From Spirometra erinaceieuropaei (lineage: Eukaryota; Platyhelminthes; Cestoda; Diphyllobothriidea; Diphyllobothriidae): a DNA stretch of 64,000 bases. Positions 22,961-34,719 of the stretch are shown here, piece after piece. The position numbers were made by a program, and so were the translations under genes. How positions within the stretch are numbered: position 1 is the first letter of the stretch; each line of letters opens with the position of its first letter. The notes under the pieces were generated by a model, which was not told the origin of the DNA, did no database searches, and saw nothing but the letters and a program-made list of their open reading frames with translations. The stretch covers positions 971,188-1,035,187 of the forward strand of contig CACRXP010000021.1 of assembly GCA_902702965.1 (NCBI GenBank), in the 5' to 3' direction.

Positions 22961-25235
22961 CCTCATGTTCGTTTGCGATCTTCTTTGCCTGCTATCGCTC
23001 TTCAGTGGTGATCAGCAGAATGGGGCTCCGGATAACAACGGTGTCCATCACAGGGACTAAAAAGGAAAAAGGCCTTCATTTGCAGAAGTCGATATCTATC
23101 ACCCTCACCTGGGTACGTAACACAGATACCTGATTAACAGTAACGAAAGAAACTCATTCCGGTTCGCATACCGGTGCGCTGATTCTGTCCGCCTGTCTAC
23201 TCTATTCTATTCCATAAAGCTCATCGCTGGGAGTTTTTCATCCCTAACAGTTATTCGCATAGGGGTTCGTAGCCAATTCCACCCTAAATCATAAATTTGC
23301 GTTTGAAATTCAAAACGTCAGCCCTTTTTTTAAAAAAAATTGTAGATCCTCAAGCAAATTGTGCAAGGTTACATGGGTATAAATGTTTCACGAAAACACA
23401 ATAGATTTAAAAACAGAGTCACGAAACCTACGTGCCTGTGTTAAAGTCATGTCTATTTGACCAGTAAAATAGTTTCAGGCGGCTTTTTGTTTTTTTGTTG
23501 TGGTTTGATTAGCTTTGCCTACTGTTTTTGCATCTATTCTACCCGACTTCCCGAGACCCTTTTTCTCAACGAACCATCATTTTCTAAGCACGAGGAGAAG
23601 CGCTTTAATTTATGGCGCCATTGCAGTCAGCATGTTTTTCCGCCCTCGCCTTGTTCAAGCAAAATAATATTCACGGCAATGCGAGATGTACTTCAAAAAC
23701 AACGGGACCAAATGGTTAAGGCGTAAGACAACTGTAGAACAACTGATCAGCACAGCTTATTCTATTAGCAAGTACTATACTATTTCTGGATCTTTTGAAA
23801 ATGGGAGAAATACTCGCTCCGCGGCATAGATAACTGGTGTTATAATAGTCTTTGATCCCTGTTTTTTTCTGAATACTGGTTTCCTTGGCCTTTAATTTCA
23901 AGACCTAGTATAGTCAAAGATGACTGACCAGTCAGCACGCTGTACTATGAAAGAAGTAACTGCGTATGGACATTTCAAAACGGTCAACTCAGTCCTGTTT
24001 GGACGCCAACATTTCTTGCTTACAAAGACGTGTCCTGTTCGTCATGATAAAAACAAAACTCACGAAGGTTGCGGGTATTCAGTTAAGCAGAGGATTATGA
24101 CTTTTCCCGCTACTGCCTGTCCTAATCGTACTCTACTGGTGCACATTTATTCACCAAATGTGCCCTGAATGCAGTGAGTCTTAATATACTTGGAGAGCCG
24201 GTATTTGAGTTCACAAAGTGCTAAATTCGTTTTTCTGGCTTCGGGGCAGAAGGCGAGAGAAAGGCCCTTACATCAGCATTGATACATATGGTTTTTTCAA
24301 AGAGTGGTCGCTATTTTGGCCTCACACCACACCCAATGCGTAGTTTCTTGATGTAAGTCACACAGGAACAGGCCCACGCCTAGCCCGGTAGTTTCCAATA
24401 GCAGACAGGTTGTCACCTACTTGGGCTAAGTGCAACCGACAGACGACTACTAACCAGTCTTAAAACAGAACGATCAATCAGCGACAAAAGTGGGCAGACA
24501 AGGGCAAGTGGACAGGAGTGGTTGCTGTCGCAGATTTATTTATGCACTGTTTGTCCAGCCGTACGCTTTTCAAGTGGCTACCATCCCAGTCTCTACATTC
24601 TGACAGGGCGTCACCTTCTAGTCATTTTACTGCCAAATATAGAAGTTTCCATGACCCATAACGTATTCATTTAAGCATAACTACCCGGCTGACACTGACA
24701 AAGACTGAACAATGGGAGGCACGGTGGAGTTCCGATCTTATGTAACTGCCGCCGTACTGACTAAACCTCATCCGAGGACCATCTGCGATTTTCGTTTCTG
24801 GCCACAGTGGTTAGCGAATTGTGAATAACTTAACAAGTTAAGAATTAGCGCGAAAGAGCACCAGCCAAATTCTTCCCTGATTTCATTTTTGTAGCTCCGT
24901 GGTTGGATCTGCTTTATCTGGTAGTTTTATTCTACTTAGTTTTATATTGCGAGTTCCCATCACATGGATCCAGTGCGCACATGTTTTTTCTTTAAACATG
25001 ATATACTTAATGTACGTAGAAATCAATCTAGCAGAACATATAAAAGATCCACCGAGGTAGAACATCTTGTTCGCGAGCAAGTTAGTGAGGCCTTTGGCCA
25101 CTGATTTACTCCCATAGTATGCAATGATAATCCAACGTATTTGATGACAAAGAGTGTGCGCCTGAAATAAACTCGGAAGAGATTTGGGCAGATTGATATA
25201 AAACTGTTTCGGGCTTTTTGTGCCTTCATTCTGCC
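22961..25235. other. No gene recognised
   Basis: Contains several frames of 60-90 codons without recognisable motifs. AT-rich in parts. Confidence 0.35.
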
Positions 25236-25237
25236 GA

Positions 25238-25286
25238 GCATCACCACCACCACCACCACCACCACCACCACCACCACCACCACCAT

Positions 25287-25330
<44 letters not shown>

Positions 25331-25402
25331 ACACCACCACCACCACCACCACCAGCATCATCAGCATCACCAACGACAACGACGACGACAACAACAAAAA
25401 TA
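25238..25402. repeat. Compound trinucleotide microsatellite (CAC)n-(CGC)n-(CAC)n
   Basis: A long CAC run, then a CGC run of about 45 bp, then a second CAC block decaying into CAT/CAG/CGA/CAA triplets. All six frames read as poly-His, Pro, Arg, Gly, Val or Ala, so the open frames here are artefacts of the repeat. Confidence 0.95.
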
Positions 25403-25404
25403 AC

Positions 25405-26740
25405 GTCATCATCACAATCGGTGCCATCCAGGGCCAGAGACAAAAACATGCGCACGCACACAGTGCAAATGGTTGACAGACTGGTCTGTCAGACAGGTCA
25501 CAGCATCGTCTGCTAGGATGGAATTTCCCGCCGCTGCAGAGCAAGCATCCATTACTAGAGGAAGGAGTGCATACCTATCCATTGACTATTTGGAGCTTGT
25601 ATGCCTTAGGAAGCCAGTGGGCCGAGGTGAGTCCATTCCTGTGTGAATTAATACTCATGCGTTTAAAGATTTGAGGATCGGATATTACATCGCGTCCAGC
25701 ATTCCTAAGAAGAAGAGGAAGCGAGTTCATGTGCGGAAATATGTTTGTACTAAAGCCTCAGTAACTTCCTCGTTTCCATCGTCAGAGTAATGCGAGAGCC
25801 GCCCTTGATGATGTCCATGTATCCAGCCCTGCGCCTGCCTTGTGTTTTAGCCGCGCTCGATGCGCGAACTTCGACCTGTTCATTTATTCCTGCCTTTTTT
25901 TGACCTCTCCGCGGTCGACCGTTGGCGAGATCGTGTGAACTTTGTTTCTTTTGCGGTCGTCGTAGCTGCGGCCAAGTCACCGCGCCCGTCGGCCTGTTGC
26001 TGGCCCCTTTCACTGCCACCAGGGCCGCCGCTCGCCCATGTCGCCTTCGCTCGGCCTAACATGCCACCCAAGCACTGAGTACGTGCGTGTGACTCAACCG
26101 TCGTCCCACGGACGCCGATCGATTTTTCAGTCTTCATCGACTGGTCGCAGCCGCACAGGCTTCGCTCCCGAGCGAAAAGCGTGAACGGCTGACAAGGCTG
26201 GCGACGCCTTTTGCTCTCGTTACCTGCCCTCTTACTGCAGTAAAGCTTGTGCGATAAAACTCTCTTCCCTGACTTGTGATCCGGGAACCAGCGAATTGTC
26301 GATCATCATAATTCAGCAGGCCTCCTCTCGTTATTCTCCGAGCTAGCCAGTCATTGCTGCCTTCAGTCTCGTAGGGACGTCGGCGAGGGTTTTTGTGCTG
26401 GTCACACGACCTCCGGCTGGCCCGCCTTCCCGCTTCTCCATGAGCACCAACTGTCGGCCTCGTGTAGCTTTACTCACCTGTCTTCTGGCCCTGCCCGAAC
26501 TGCAAATGGCGTGAGGACTTACTTCTTAAGGAATTTATGAGAACACGTCCATCCGAACAGCCGTCCTGTGAGAACGTCATGGTTCTCAACCTTTCAACCC
26601 ATCGTCTCACACAGTAACAGCTAGCACTTCCTATCTATGGTGCCAAATTGAGCACAAGATATGCTCGAACATATAACTTCACTGAAACCTTCGAATCGGC
26701 ACTCCATAAGTGTGAGACAGAGTGAAAGTGCAAAGACGGC
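25405..26740. other. No gene recognised; weak LTR resemblance at 26215-26300
   Basis: Around 26230-26290 the sequence GCAGTAAAGCTTGT, TCTTCCCTGACTTGTGAT and GAATTGTCGA resembles the end of the LTR at 62810-62896. It could be a solo LTR remnant, but its ends and the rest of the LTR are not recognisable. Nothing else was identified. Confidence 0.35.
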
Positions 26741-26744
26741 ATGT

Positions 26745-27335
26745 GACAAGTGTCAGCTTCGCTCCAGATGCGGATGACGATTTCCAAAGCAGAAGATCAA
26801 GAACTTCGGAGAAAACAGAAAACAAAGAATATCGTCATCCTGCCCGCCAATGATGCCGCAATGATGCGTTTCTACGACTTGCCAAAGGCACTAGGCAGGA
26901 GTCCCCCTACTCTCCATCGTCTTATGAGCAATCCCGACTTCTGGGCTGTGAAAACGGTTCATTCAGCAATTCGATTTCTCAGCAATAATTCAGAGCGAGC
27001 AGTGAAGTCGGCTGAAGGGGGTTTGATGCGTGTCAAACATCCAGAATTGGGCGTTCCTGGTCATGGTGTCGTTCGACGTGATCTTTTTTATCCCCTATTC
27101 CACCCGTCCTGGCTTTCGGCACTATTGACGACCATCTCTGAGAAAATTATGGTGCAGATGACCAACGGCTGAAGCAAGTACACCACATCGAGTTCCTGGT
27201 ACCGTGCCTTAACGCATTCATCAAATTCAACGGTCAGTTGTGCAAGGAACATAATGGGAAACCAGTGGGCCCGCCTTCGTCTGGACTACTTCCTAAAGCG
27301 GTTCCGCGTAGGCTCAAGTGACTAGTCTTCGGCCC
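26745..27335 (+). pseudogene. Penelope-like element reverse transcriptase fragment
   Basis: Across frames it reads LRRKQKTKNIVILPAND (PLE form: xLRRLKxDxxIVILPADKG), MRFYDLPKALGRSPP (form: FYGLPKxHK), MVSFDVI near 27065 (motif A, VSFDVxSLFTSIP), and then FIKFNGQLCKEHNGKPVGPP (form: FxFNGxxYxQxxGxPMGSP) followed by SSGLLPKAVPRRLK. The order is right for PLE RT. Frameshifts and substitutions (MGSP to VGPP) show decay. No GIY-YIG part follows; the sequence runs into a family-R repeat. Confidence 0.62.
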
Positions 27336-27354
27336 GTCCCACTAGGGTGGCTGG

Positions 27355-27490
27355 CACTTCGACCGCCACGAGCGATGACCTCCACCGTGTGCTCCACGGA
27401 ATGAGCCCAACACTAGTGCCTTGTGCAGCATTTGCCGCACTCTTTCCTGCTTCACCCACCTAGGCCCGGCAGCAAGGCAGAATTAAGACG
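27355..27490 (+). repeat. Family-R repeat
   Basis: The steps GATGACCTCCACCGTGTGCTCCAC, here in parts GATGACCTCCACC and GTGTGCTCCAC, then CATTTGCCGCACTCTTTCC and TTCACCCACCTAGGCCC, match the units at 7.95, 22.8 and 38.6 kb. It lies just 3' (minus sense) of LINE copy D, as the unit at 7.95 kb does behind copy A. Confidence 0.55.
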
Positions 27491-27539
27491 ATCGGTGGTG
27501 GACCGAACCACAATGGCTGACAGCGCTAAACGACCCGTC

Positions 27540-28470
27540 TGCATGACTGATGTGCTACAGACGACCTGGTAATTGAGTTGAGCGAGGTTTGTGGTGCTCT
27601 ACCGCAAGTTTTTATGAAGATGCATATGACCGAATAGGTTTATGCAATAACCAAATGTCCTTGGGTAGTGTGGGCAGATAAAGTGGTTGCGGCGGATGTG
27701 CATTGGGTCTCCCGACACAAATACGGAGATAGCAGTGCGGTGGATCCGAAAGTGCCCGATTCGGCCGGTGCTTGATGTAAATGTGCGGTGGCAGTAAGGA
27801 CAGGGTGGGAATGTGGCTAGCGAACCGACGGTTTGACAATGCTATTAGTGGGAAACGACAGTGGCGGTGGTGATGCAGTTGAAAGTGCCGATGGTGGAGA
27901 AGTTTTCAGGTGCAGGAAATAAGTCTGTCGTGATGAGTTACGGCGAATTCTGCTGTCATGGTTACGCACATGATCATGCGGTGTCTGAATGTCCTGGGGC
28001 ATTATCAACAAATGAGTCCTGTGTGACGAGAGTACGTGAGGTCTACAGGTACAAGTTCGCCGGTCTCTGTTCGATGGATTCGCAAATGACCGACCAAGCA
28101 CTTGTGAGATGAGGAAATGCTTTATAATAGTGACAATTTGGAACTGATTCAACATTGTTATTTGTAGAGACAATGACAGTAATGTTTGGAAAGTTAGTAG
28201 GGGGGTCCTCATTCGCGGCGGTAATGATGCTGTATTGTGAGATGAGGGAAGAATTGGCCGTGCTGACGTAGTCCTGAGTGCGCAGATGTCCGGTCAGACC
28301 GATTCGCGCCCGGCACGTCCATTGACAGTGTGGACACAGTGGCAGGTGTTGGGAATGCCGACGTCATTAGTCCGTAGCACGTGAGTCTGGCGACCCCCTC
28401 TCTTCGCTCTGGCAGCAGCTAGTCAGTCGGTCTCGAAGATGGCTGCTCCAGTCTCTATGACAGTGCGTCG
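27540..28470 (-). pseudogene. Zinc-finger LINE copy D: C2H2 finger array
   Basis: Minus-strand finger remains. Near 27800-27730 the frame gives CPYCHRTFTSSTGRIGHFRIH, split as CPYCHRTF and GHFRIH. Near 27690-27610 it gives CPHYPRTFGYCINLFGHMHLH, with the second cysteine lost. More finger-like blocks lie at 28000-28110 and 28270-28350 (CQWTC/CPHC spacing). Frame shifts separate them. At least four finger positions are visible, more than in copy A. Non-functional. Confidence 0.65.
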
Positions 28471-30420
28471 TGCCTGTTGGCCTTAATTGTGGTGCCACTA
28501 GGTGTCCGGGTTAGTCTGCTGGTGTTCGAGTGAGATCTCTAAGGTGTCCTTGTAGCGCGCTTTTGTCAGCCCTCAATGTGGCCACGTGTAGCTACGCCGT
28601 TATGCTAAAGCGCTCGTCGTCAATACTAGCGACGTGCCCCCCCCCCCCATCGCAGTTGTATCTGCTTTAGCCTGACACGAATACTAAGGACGCCGGTCCT
28701 TTCCAGGATCCCAGCGTCTGGGACCTCTTCCTGTCACTTTAACCTCCACACTCTTCGGGCACGGCTGGGATCAAAACAGTTGAGTCTTCTTGTTTAACCT
28801 TCGTAAACAATCAACGTCTCCGCCCCATACAAGAACGCTGTCAAGACAACGGCCCTGTACATCCTCAGTTGTTAGTTCAGTAGCATATTGCAACGTTCCC
28901 AGACCGAGTGCTTTCGTCGTCGGTCTTGATGTTTCTTGAAATCGTACTCCCAAGGTACGCAAATATGTCCACTGGTATGAGGTGAGTTCCGCCGACATTG
29001 ATATGGAGATCAGCGTATTCAGTATTTGGCGTCGGTTATTGCAGAAGCACTGTCTTCTTACTGCTGACGGTCAGTCCAATGTTGGAACAGCCCGGGGACG
29101 TAGAGGTCAACACAGCTGCATATCCTCACCCATTGTGGTTTCTGACGCACAGTCACTCGCGAAAAGTAGGTCATAAGCACTACCCTTGAACTCCCCCAAA
29201 GATGATTTCAGGCGACGGATGTTGAAAAGTCTTCCGTTGATTCGGTAGTTAATGTTGATCCTCGGTCGCTCCCCACGATAGGCGTCCATCATCAGGACGA
29301 AGAACATGAGATTGAATAAGGTGGGGATGGGTGCGCAGACCTGTATCCTCCCACTGACCACCTCAAATGTTTCAGGGATTGCTCCTCAGTCCGCGGCACG
29401 AGCCGTTGCGAAGTTGTCTTGCCATTTGAGTAAATCGCTCAGTGTACCTAATTTCAGCACGATTCTCCACAGCGCATCGCGGCTCACTGTGCTGACGGTC
29501 GTCGCCGTATCGTCGAAGGTCTGGAAGTTGGCCCTCATTTCTTGGCACTTTTACTGCAGTCGACGAGCAGCGAAGATCACGTCTGCGGTTTTGTAGTACT
29601 TTCGGAATCCGCAATTCGTGTCCGGAAGGAGTTCCTTCTCCAAATGGCCCTTCGGGCGATTGAGTAGAGCATGAGTTTATATTCTTCCCGCAAAGTCGAG
29701 AATGGAGATGCCTCTGTGGTTCTCACATAGTTTCAGGTCCCTCTTGAATTCTTATATGTGCAAGATGATAGCACGTTTGAGGTCTCGTGGATGTGCACTT
29801 GTCGGCGAATCCCTGGAACGGCAGGGCGAGATTTTTCATGGGTTGTGAGCCTCTGTACTTATGGACTTGCGTCTACTGCCAGTGCTTTTTCACTGGACGA
29901 CTTGCACAATTCTGTTTGTTTCAGGGACGGAGGGCAAACGATCGAGATCGTCGTTGCCGTCCACTCCGGAACGTTGGTTGATGGCTTTTTCGCATGCTTT
30001 TGTCGGACGATTGAGGATGTTCTGGAAGTGCGCGGCTCAGCGCTCCAAAATCTGTTACTCCTTCGTTAGAGGGGTTGCTTTATCCTGACTCAGCAGTGGC
30101 ACAGTCCTTGTGGCCTGTAAACTGTTTTGATGGCAGTGAAGAAATTCTTCCCCTCATTGCAGTCGGCATATCAATTAAATTCCCCAGCATCTAGTGGACC
30201 GGCCGTCAGCATCAGAAATATGCAGCCTTATGGTTACTGCCGCTAATGATTGTGTAGATTGAGTGTATCCTGTTTCTCGGAGAGGACAGCACGGATTTCT
30301 TCGTCATTATCATTAAACCAATCCTGGTGCTGACGGCGTGTACGGCCGAGTACTTACATAGCGGTTATCTGAATAGTATTTCGCTTTTGACATTGGCAGG
30401 AGCCTCCGGGACTAACGTGC
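28471..30420 (-). pseudogene. Zinc-finger LINE copy D: reverse transcriptase region
   Basis: The longest copy of this family here. Minus-sense order: RRQHQDWFNDNDEEI linker near 30340, an EHFRNILNRP-like block near 30035, RT blocks in shifting frames at 29640-29370, then PTLFNLMFFVLMMDAYRGERP (split: PTLFNLM, MDAYRGERP) at 29340-29270, and motif C read as LLFASDCASE near 29160. The family form is LLFADDCAL, so one active-site Asp is lost. YLRTLGVRF-type and ETLIVYEGR-type blocks follow near 28970 and 28800. The APE endonuclease was not recognised upstream. Confidence 0.75.
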
Positions 30421-32258
30421 CTTCCAGCTGCTAAAACTCAATCGGCGTCCACTCGTATCAAATAATGCTTATTTTAACCTACCTGACGTTGAGTTGACTT
30501 GCGGTTACTTTCGCGGTTGCATTTGGAGCCTCATCCTGGCCGGTCAGCTTGCTGACGGCGTGTTTTGCCAGCACTTATAGAGTGCCTTTCCTACCCCTGA
30601 CCCCTTTCCCCCCTTCGAGAGGATAAGCTGTGTTGGCTCCGCATCGGGTTACTTCAACATCTCATGCGGCTGCCTAATTCCACTGTGAATCAGACAGTTT
30701 GTTTGTTTGTTGGGAAGACGATACGAGTTAGACTGGGCCGCCTACGGGATTGCATGTCGTCCTCTCCGTAGAACATTTTTGTTTGGAGGTGGAAAGGGAG
30801 TTTGGGGATTAATCCGAGAATTACCGGATGTAAAGACACACACGCACATCCTGATCTGGTCTAGCGCACCAGTCAAGGGCGGTTACCTGCGCGTGACCGC
30901 TGTGCCGAGCACGGTTTCATGGAGCCACAGACGAAAGAAGGGTGAGGGGACGGGATGAAGCTGAAGTGTCCACCATGGCCAACGAGGCGTTCGGGAGGAA
31001 CTGTCGATGTACTGTTTATGGGTAATTCTTATCACCATCGGCGTGCCTGCACTGCCACGTCGAGTTGGTGTCACCTACTCTGCATCGTCCTGTTGCAATA
31101 TATGTGCGGCAGGGTCCGCTCGTCAGTCCAAGATTGGGCAACATTCATCCAAACGCATAGGTGGACCTGATGTGAACGTACATCTATAACGGAGGATCCC
31201 TCTCCCAGGGCTACCCGTCACCCTCCCTTGGGATAAGGATACAGAACTGGGCCGAGTGCACGCAAGTCATTATGACGGTCGTCCACACACTCCCGATAGC
31301 AAACCTTCCAGCCGCTCCCAAGTAATTAAGTATGGCCGATCGCAGCCGACTCAGGCGTTCGCCGTACAACTTGATTGGTGTTGCAATCTCAGGCCGTCCC
31401 AACTTGGGATTAGGGTTTGACTGTGTCATGAAAAACGCAGGTCGAAAATGGTTATTTCGGTCATCCTGACTCTTGGCAGCGTTTCTTCTACACCACCTCC
31501 TTCGTATTTGAAAAGCTCTCAATTTGGACGTTCCACAGTAACACTGCAATTCATGATCGGCGATGTTACATACGTGGGTTGCCTTCTCATGTACGTAGAG
31601 GTAAAGCAATGTTTGACCAAACAAAAACTTGTGAATTTATTGGTTTTTTGAGCCGACCCCCAACAGCTGGGCTTTACATGGTGTTTTCACCGGTTATTTT
31701 TCGTTTCAGTCCACAATCCCGTCTGTAGTGAGATGGGACTCGGGCCCAGTTCAGTCAGTATTGGCTTCTTCGTGTGACATACAGCGTCAGTCGTTGTCCT
31801 TGTACTCCGTTTAGTAAGTAGAAGTGGATTTTGCCATTATGATGGAAATCATAATCATGAACGGGGAGGGGGGGGTGAATTCTTGGTAAGTAGGTGCGTT
31901 TTTAAGTGTAGCACTTTCTGGCGTATTGTTGGGTCATACTTGGAGTTAACTGCAACCCGGAGCGCTGCGAACGTCCTGGAGACGGCTATTGAAACGTCTT
32001 CCATGCATTAAATGTCTCACGAAGGATCGAAATTTATAAAACCTACTGAAGGAGGAGTATTTGACTTATCACCCTTGTAGCGGCTATGGAATCGTGCCTG
32101 TGAGCGGTACCAGTTGGCGATCAGGCTGATAAATCTACAGCCCTCCTGTCAAGAGAGATTACTGATGATTGTTGAGATCACAGATTAGCAAGGTTTCAGC
32201 TGCACTGGATTCAGTATCCTTGGAGCTTAGACAGTGACTGTGCAACATTTGAAAGTGT
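30421..32258. other. No gene recognised
   Basis: Could include 5' sequence of LINE copy D, but no endonuclease motif was found. A 137-residue minus frame (31211-31624) has no recognised domain. Confidence 0.35.
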
Positions 32259-33013
32259 TATGACCCTGCCTGGTAATTGAAAGCACGTGGGAGCGTATGC
32301 GTACCCGACTCTTGTCCCCGATACCAACGCGGCAGAGAACGAGAACGCGACCGGACACGAAAATGTGTATTAGGAAATTGTAAGTCAAGATTAAGTGGAA
32401 GTAACGCATATTTATAACGTCCTACAATGGTTCGCCGGAATAAGGCCCAATGCTCTTCGGGAAGAACATGCTAGACGAGCCGGTCGATAATTCGAATAAG
32501 CAGATCGATCGCGCTTGAATGGAGCAGCCAATGGAGAGGCGCCACGATTAAGATGACAGCGCTGTAGAGAAAACGCACGTGGCCTCCAGTGATTGGCTGG
32601 TTCTTGTTTTTGGAGTGTAGGCACCCAACAGAAAGTATTTGCTGCGAGTGCCTACGCTCCCCAAAAACAAGAGCCAGCCAATCACTGGAGGCCACGTGCG
32701 TTTTCCCTACAGCGTTGTCAGCTTAATCTTTGCGCCTCTCCATTGGCTGCTCTTCTCAAGCCTGATCGATATGCATATTCGAATTATCGGCCAGCTCGTC
32801 TATAAGGTTCCTCCCGAAGTGGATTTGGCCGAATGCAGACGAACCACAGTAGGCTGTTACAAGTACGCATTACTTCCAGTTATTCTTGACTTTCAGTTCC
32901 TAATGCACTTTTTCGTGGCCGGTCGTGCTCTCCTTCTTTGCCGCTTTGGTATAGGGGACAAGAGTCGAGTGCACATACGCTCCACGTGATTTCAAATACC
33001 AGACCAGGTCATA
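32259..33013. repeat. 755-bp near-palindrome (366-bp arms, 23-bp spacer)
   Basis: The left arm 32259-32624 is the inverted copy of 32648-33013. Outer ends: TATGACCCTGCCTGGTAATT against AATACCAGACCAGGTCATA. Inner ends: GGAGTGTAGGCAC against GTGCCTACGCTCC. Long internal steps match almost exactly (TTGGCTGGTTCTTGTTTTTG with CAAAAACAAGAGCCAGCCAA; AAAACGCACGTGGCCTCCAG with CTGGAGGCCACGTGCGTTTT). No arm encodes a recognisable protein; the ORFs mirror each other because the DNA is palindromic. Probably a foldback or MITE-like element, or a head-to-head duplication. Confidence 0.93.
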
Positions 33014-33650
33014 TCGGTATTATTGACAGGAGAGGAGAGAAGGACCAGTTTTTGCTGTTTGTCGTCATCGGTCAGACATGGCTCAACGAATAGAAGAGAT
33101 TGAATCGCCAGACGTATGTTTGAATAACATCCCCTTATGGGAGGGTTAAACGGGGAGTGGGACATCCAGGACCAACAACCTGCTAGGGAAGAAAATGTCA
33201 GCAAAAATTAACACGGAGTGCCCAACGTGATCAACAGAAGCCGGGTGATAGTGCCCAGCCCGAACCAAGCGTCAACGTTGACAGCGCACAGGAAAGTCCT
33301 GTGACGGCTTAAGCTGGCACCGTAAAGTTCCAAATTCGATGGTCGTAATACCCGTGGAAGTCGGCAGACAATTTACTTGCAGGTTTTTACTTTCCTTCAG
33401 AGAGTCATCACAAATTTGCAGTAAATGCAGCCTGTTTGAGATTTATAGGCCAAGATTGAAATTCGATGTGAATATTTGGGCCGAAGTTCATCAGCCACAG
33501 CGGAATAATCGTGTGATATTGATAAACTGCCAGCAGGGAGCCAGTAGTTTATGCATAGGTTGCACGAAGAACTCGCCTTATCTTTGGGTCCCTAGCGTTC
33601 TTTGTGTACTTTAATTTCTGAGGAAATTAAAAACCCGCAATTTCATAACT
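33014..33650. other. No gene recognised
   Basis: Short frames only. Confidence 0.35.
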
Positions 33651-33654
33651 ATAG

Positions 33655-33790
33655 TATCTACCAGAAAGCACATAGAAACCGCTGGGGGGCCCACTGACGA
33701 GCCGGACCCCTCGCAGCTTTGTCATGCATCGACATGATGTCGGCGAAATACGTGTCTGGGCTTTTAGTCAGTACATGTGGTGTCATTTAT
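33655..33790 (-). repeat. Dispersed repeat shared with 43430-43560
   Basis: The steps CCACTGACGAGCCGGACCCC, GTCGGCGAAATACGTGTCTG and GGCTTTTAGTC are inverted copies of AGCCAAAAGCCCAGACACG, TTTCGCCGATCTTGTG and GGGTTCGGCTCGTCAGTGGG at 43430-43520. Non-coding, class unknown. Confidence 0.6.
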
Positions 33791-34320
33791 AGTATATTGT
33801 GCAATCTATGCAGACAATTTCATAGCTGCAATACTCAAAGCCTGAAAACGTCGACACCAGCAGCTAGCGCATATTCGGCAAGTTGCAGTATTGTCTCGCG
33901 TAAGGTAGCAGTACAGGCCATCTTCATTTCTCGGTGCATAATTTGCATACCTTACGATTGACAAAGCGTAGACTGAATTTCTTATAGTACCCGATGAAAT
34001 CTTGGGTGATTTCGCAACTGCTGGTCCTAATGGACATCCGACACTGCTTCACTTCCGTCTGCTCATTGATCACGGAAATGTCACCAAACGGCTATCAGTC
34101 TTCGGTCCGACAATGAGGTGTGGTGTGAATCGTTGGAAGAAACTTCTCTGCTCCAATAATAACCTCTTAATGGAAACTAGGATGTCATCTCGTAGTATTT
34201 CAAGTCGGTGATCCCTGTGGATGTTGGCTCAGGAAAAAACGAGCATGAATCGCATTAAAATGCCTTCCTGGTAGAAGAGTAATATGTTCCTCTGTTATGT
34301 GTGAACTTTTCATGTCTCAT
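33791..34320. other. No gene recognised
   Basis: Short frames only. Confidence 0.35.
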
Positions 34321-34324
34321 GAAG

Positions 34325-34465
34325 GTGGGAAGTGGGGAAGAGAGGGGGTGCAGTAGGTGCTGCGCAAGTCTACTATCACAATAAACCAATTCACGCGCAA
34401 GTCACCGTGCCTGCTGTACCTTAGTGTGTAGCACACAGTGGGACATTGTCGAAATCGGCGGTCGA
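34325..34465 (-). repeat. Family-R repeat, short copy
   Basis: The plus-strand steps GTAGGTGCTGCGCAAGTCTAC, GCGCAAGTCACCGTGCCTGC and GACATTGTCGAAATCGGCGG match 22790-22905 in the same orientation (GCAGGTGCTGTGCAAGTCTAC, CAAGTCACCGTCCCTGCC, GACATCGTCGGCAACGACGG). Confidence 0.55.
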
Positions 34466-34719
34466 ACGGTCATGTGTGAACTTTTCATGATACTAAGCAC
34501 AAAAAACCGAATAACTGTTGTTTAAATCATGCTCATTAACAAAATACATACGCAAGCTCGGAACTCAGTCCGATAAAAATTTAGAAAACACTTCGAAGCG
34601 CAGAGGCTGGATTTCATGTTTGATAACTATATAGACCAGTAAACCATAGACAACCTGGTGGTAACTACAGTACCTGGTCTAGCCAAAATTCTGGAATGTA
34701 TGCTCTATTAGAAAATGTT

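Noticed and set aside
22448..22966. 172-codon minus frame as a gene
   Set aside because: Covers a family-R repeat found elsewhere in other frames and has no recognisable domain.
25218..25544. Long frames rich in His, Pro, Gly, Val or Ala
   Set aside because: Produced in every frame by the CAC/CGC microsatellite; no domain outside it.
26750..27172. 140-codon frame as a host gene
   Set aside because: Residues match PLE reverse transcriptase blocks and continue in other frames; a retroelement remnant.
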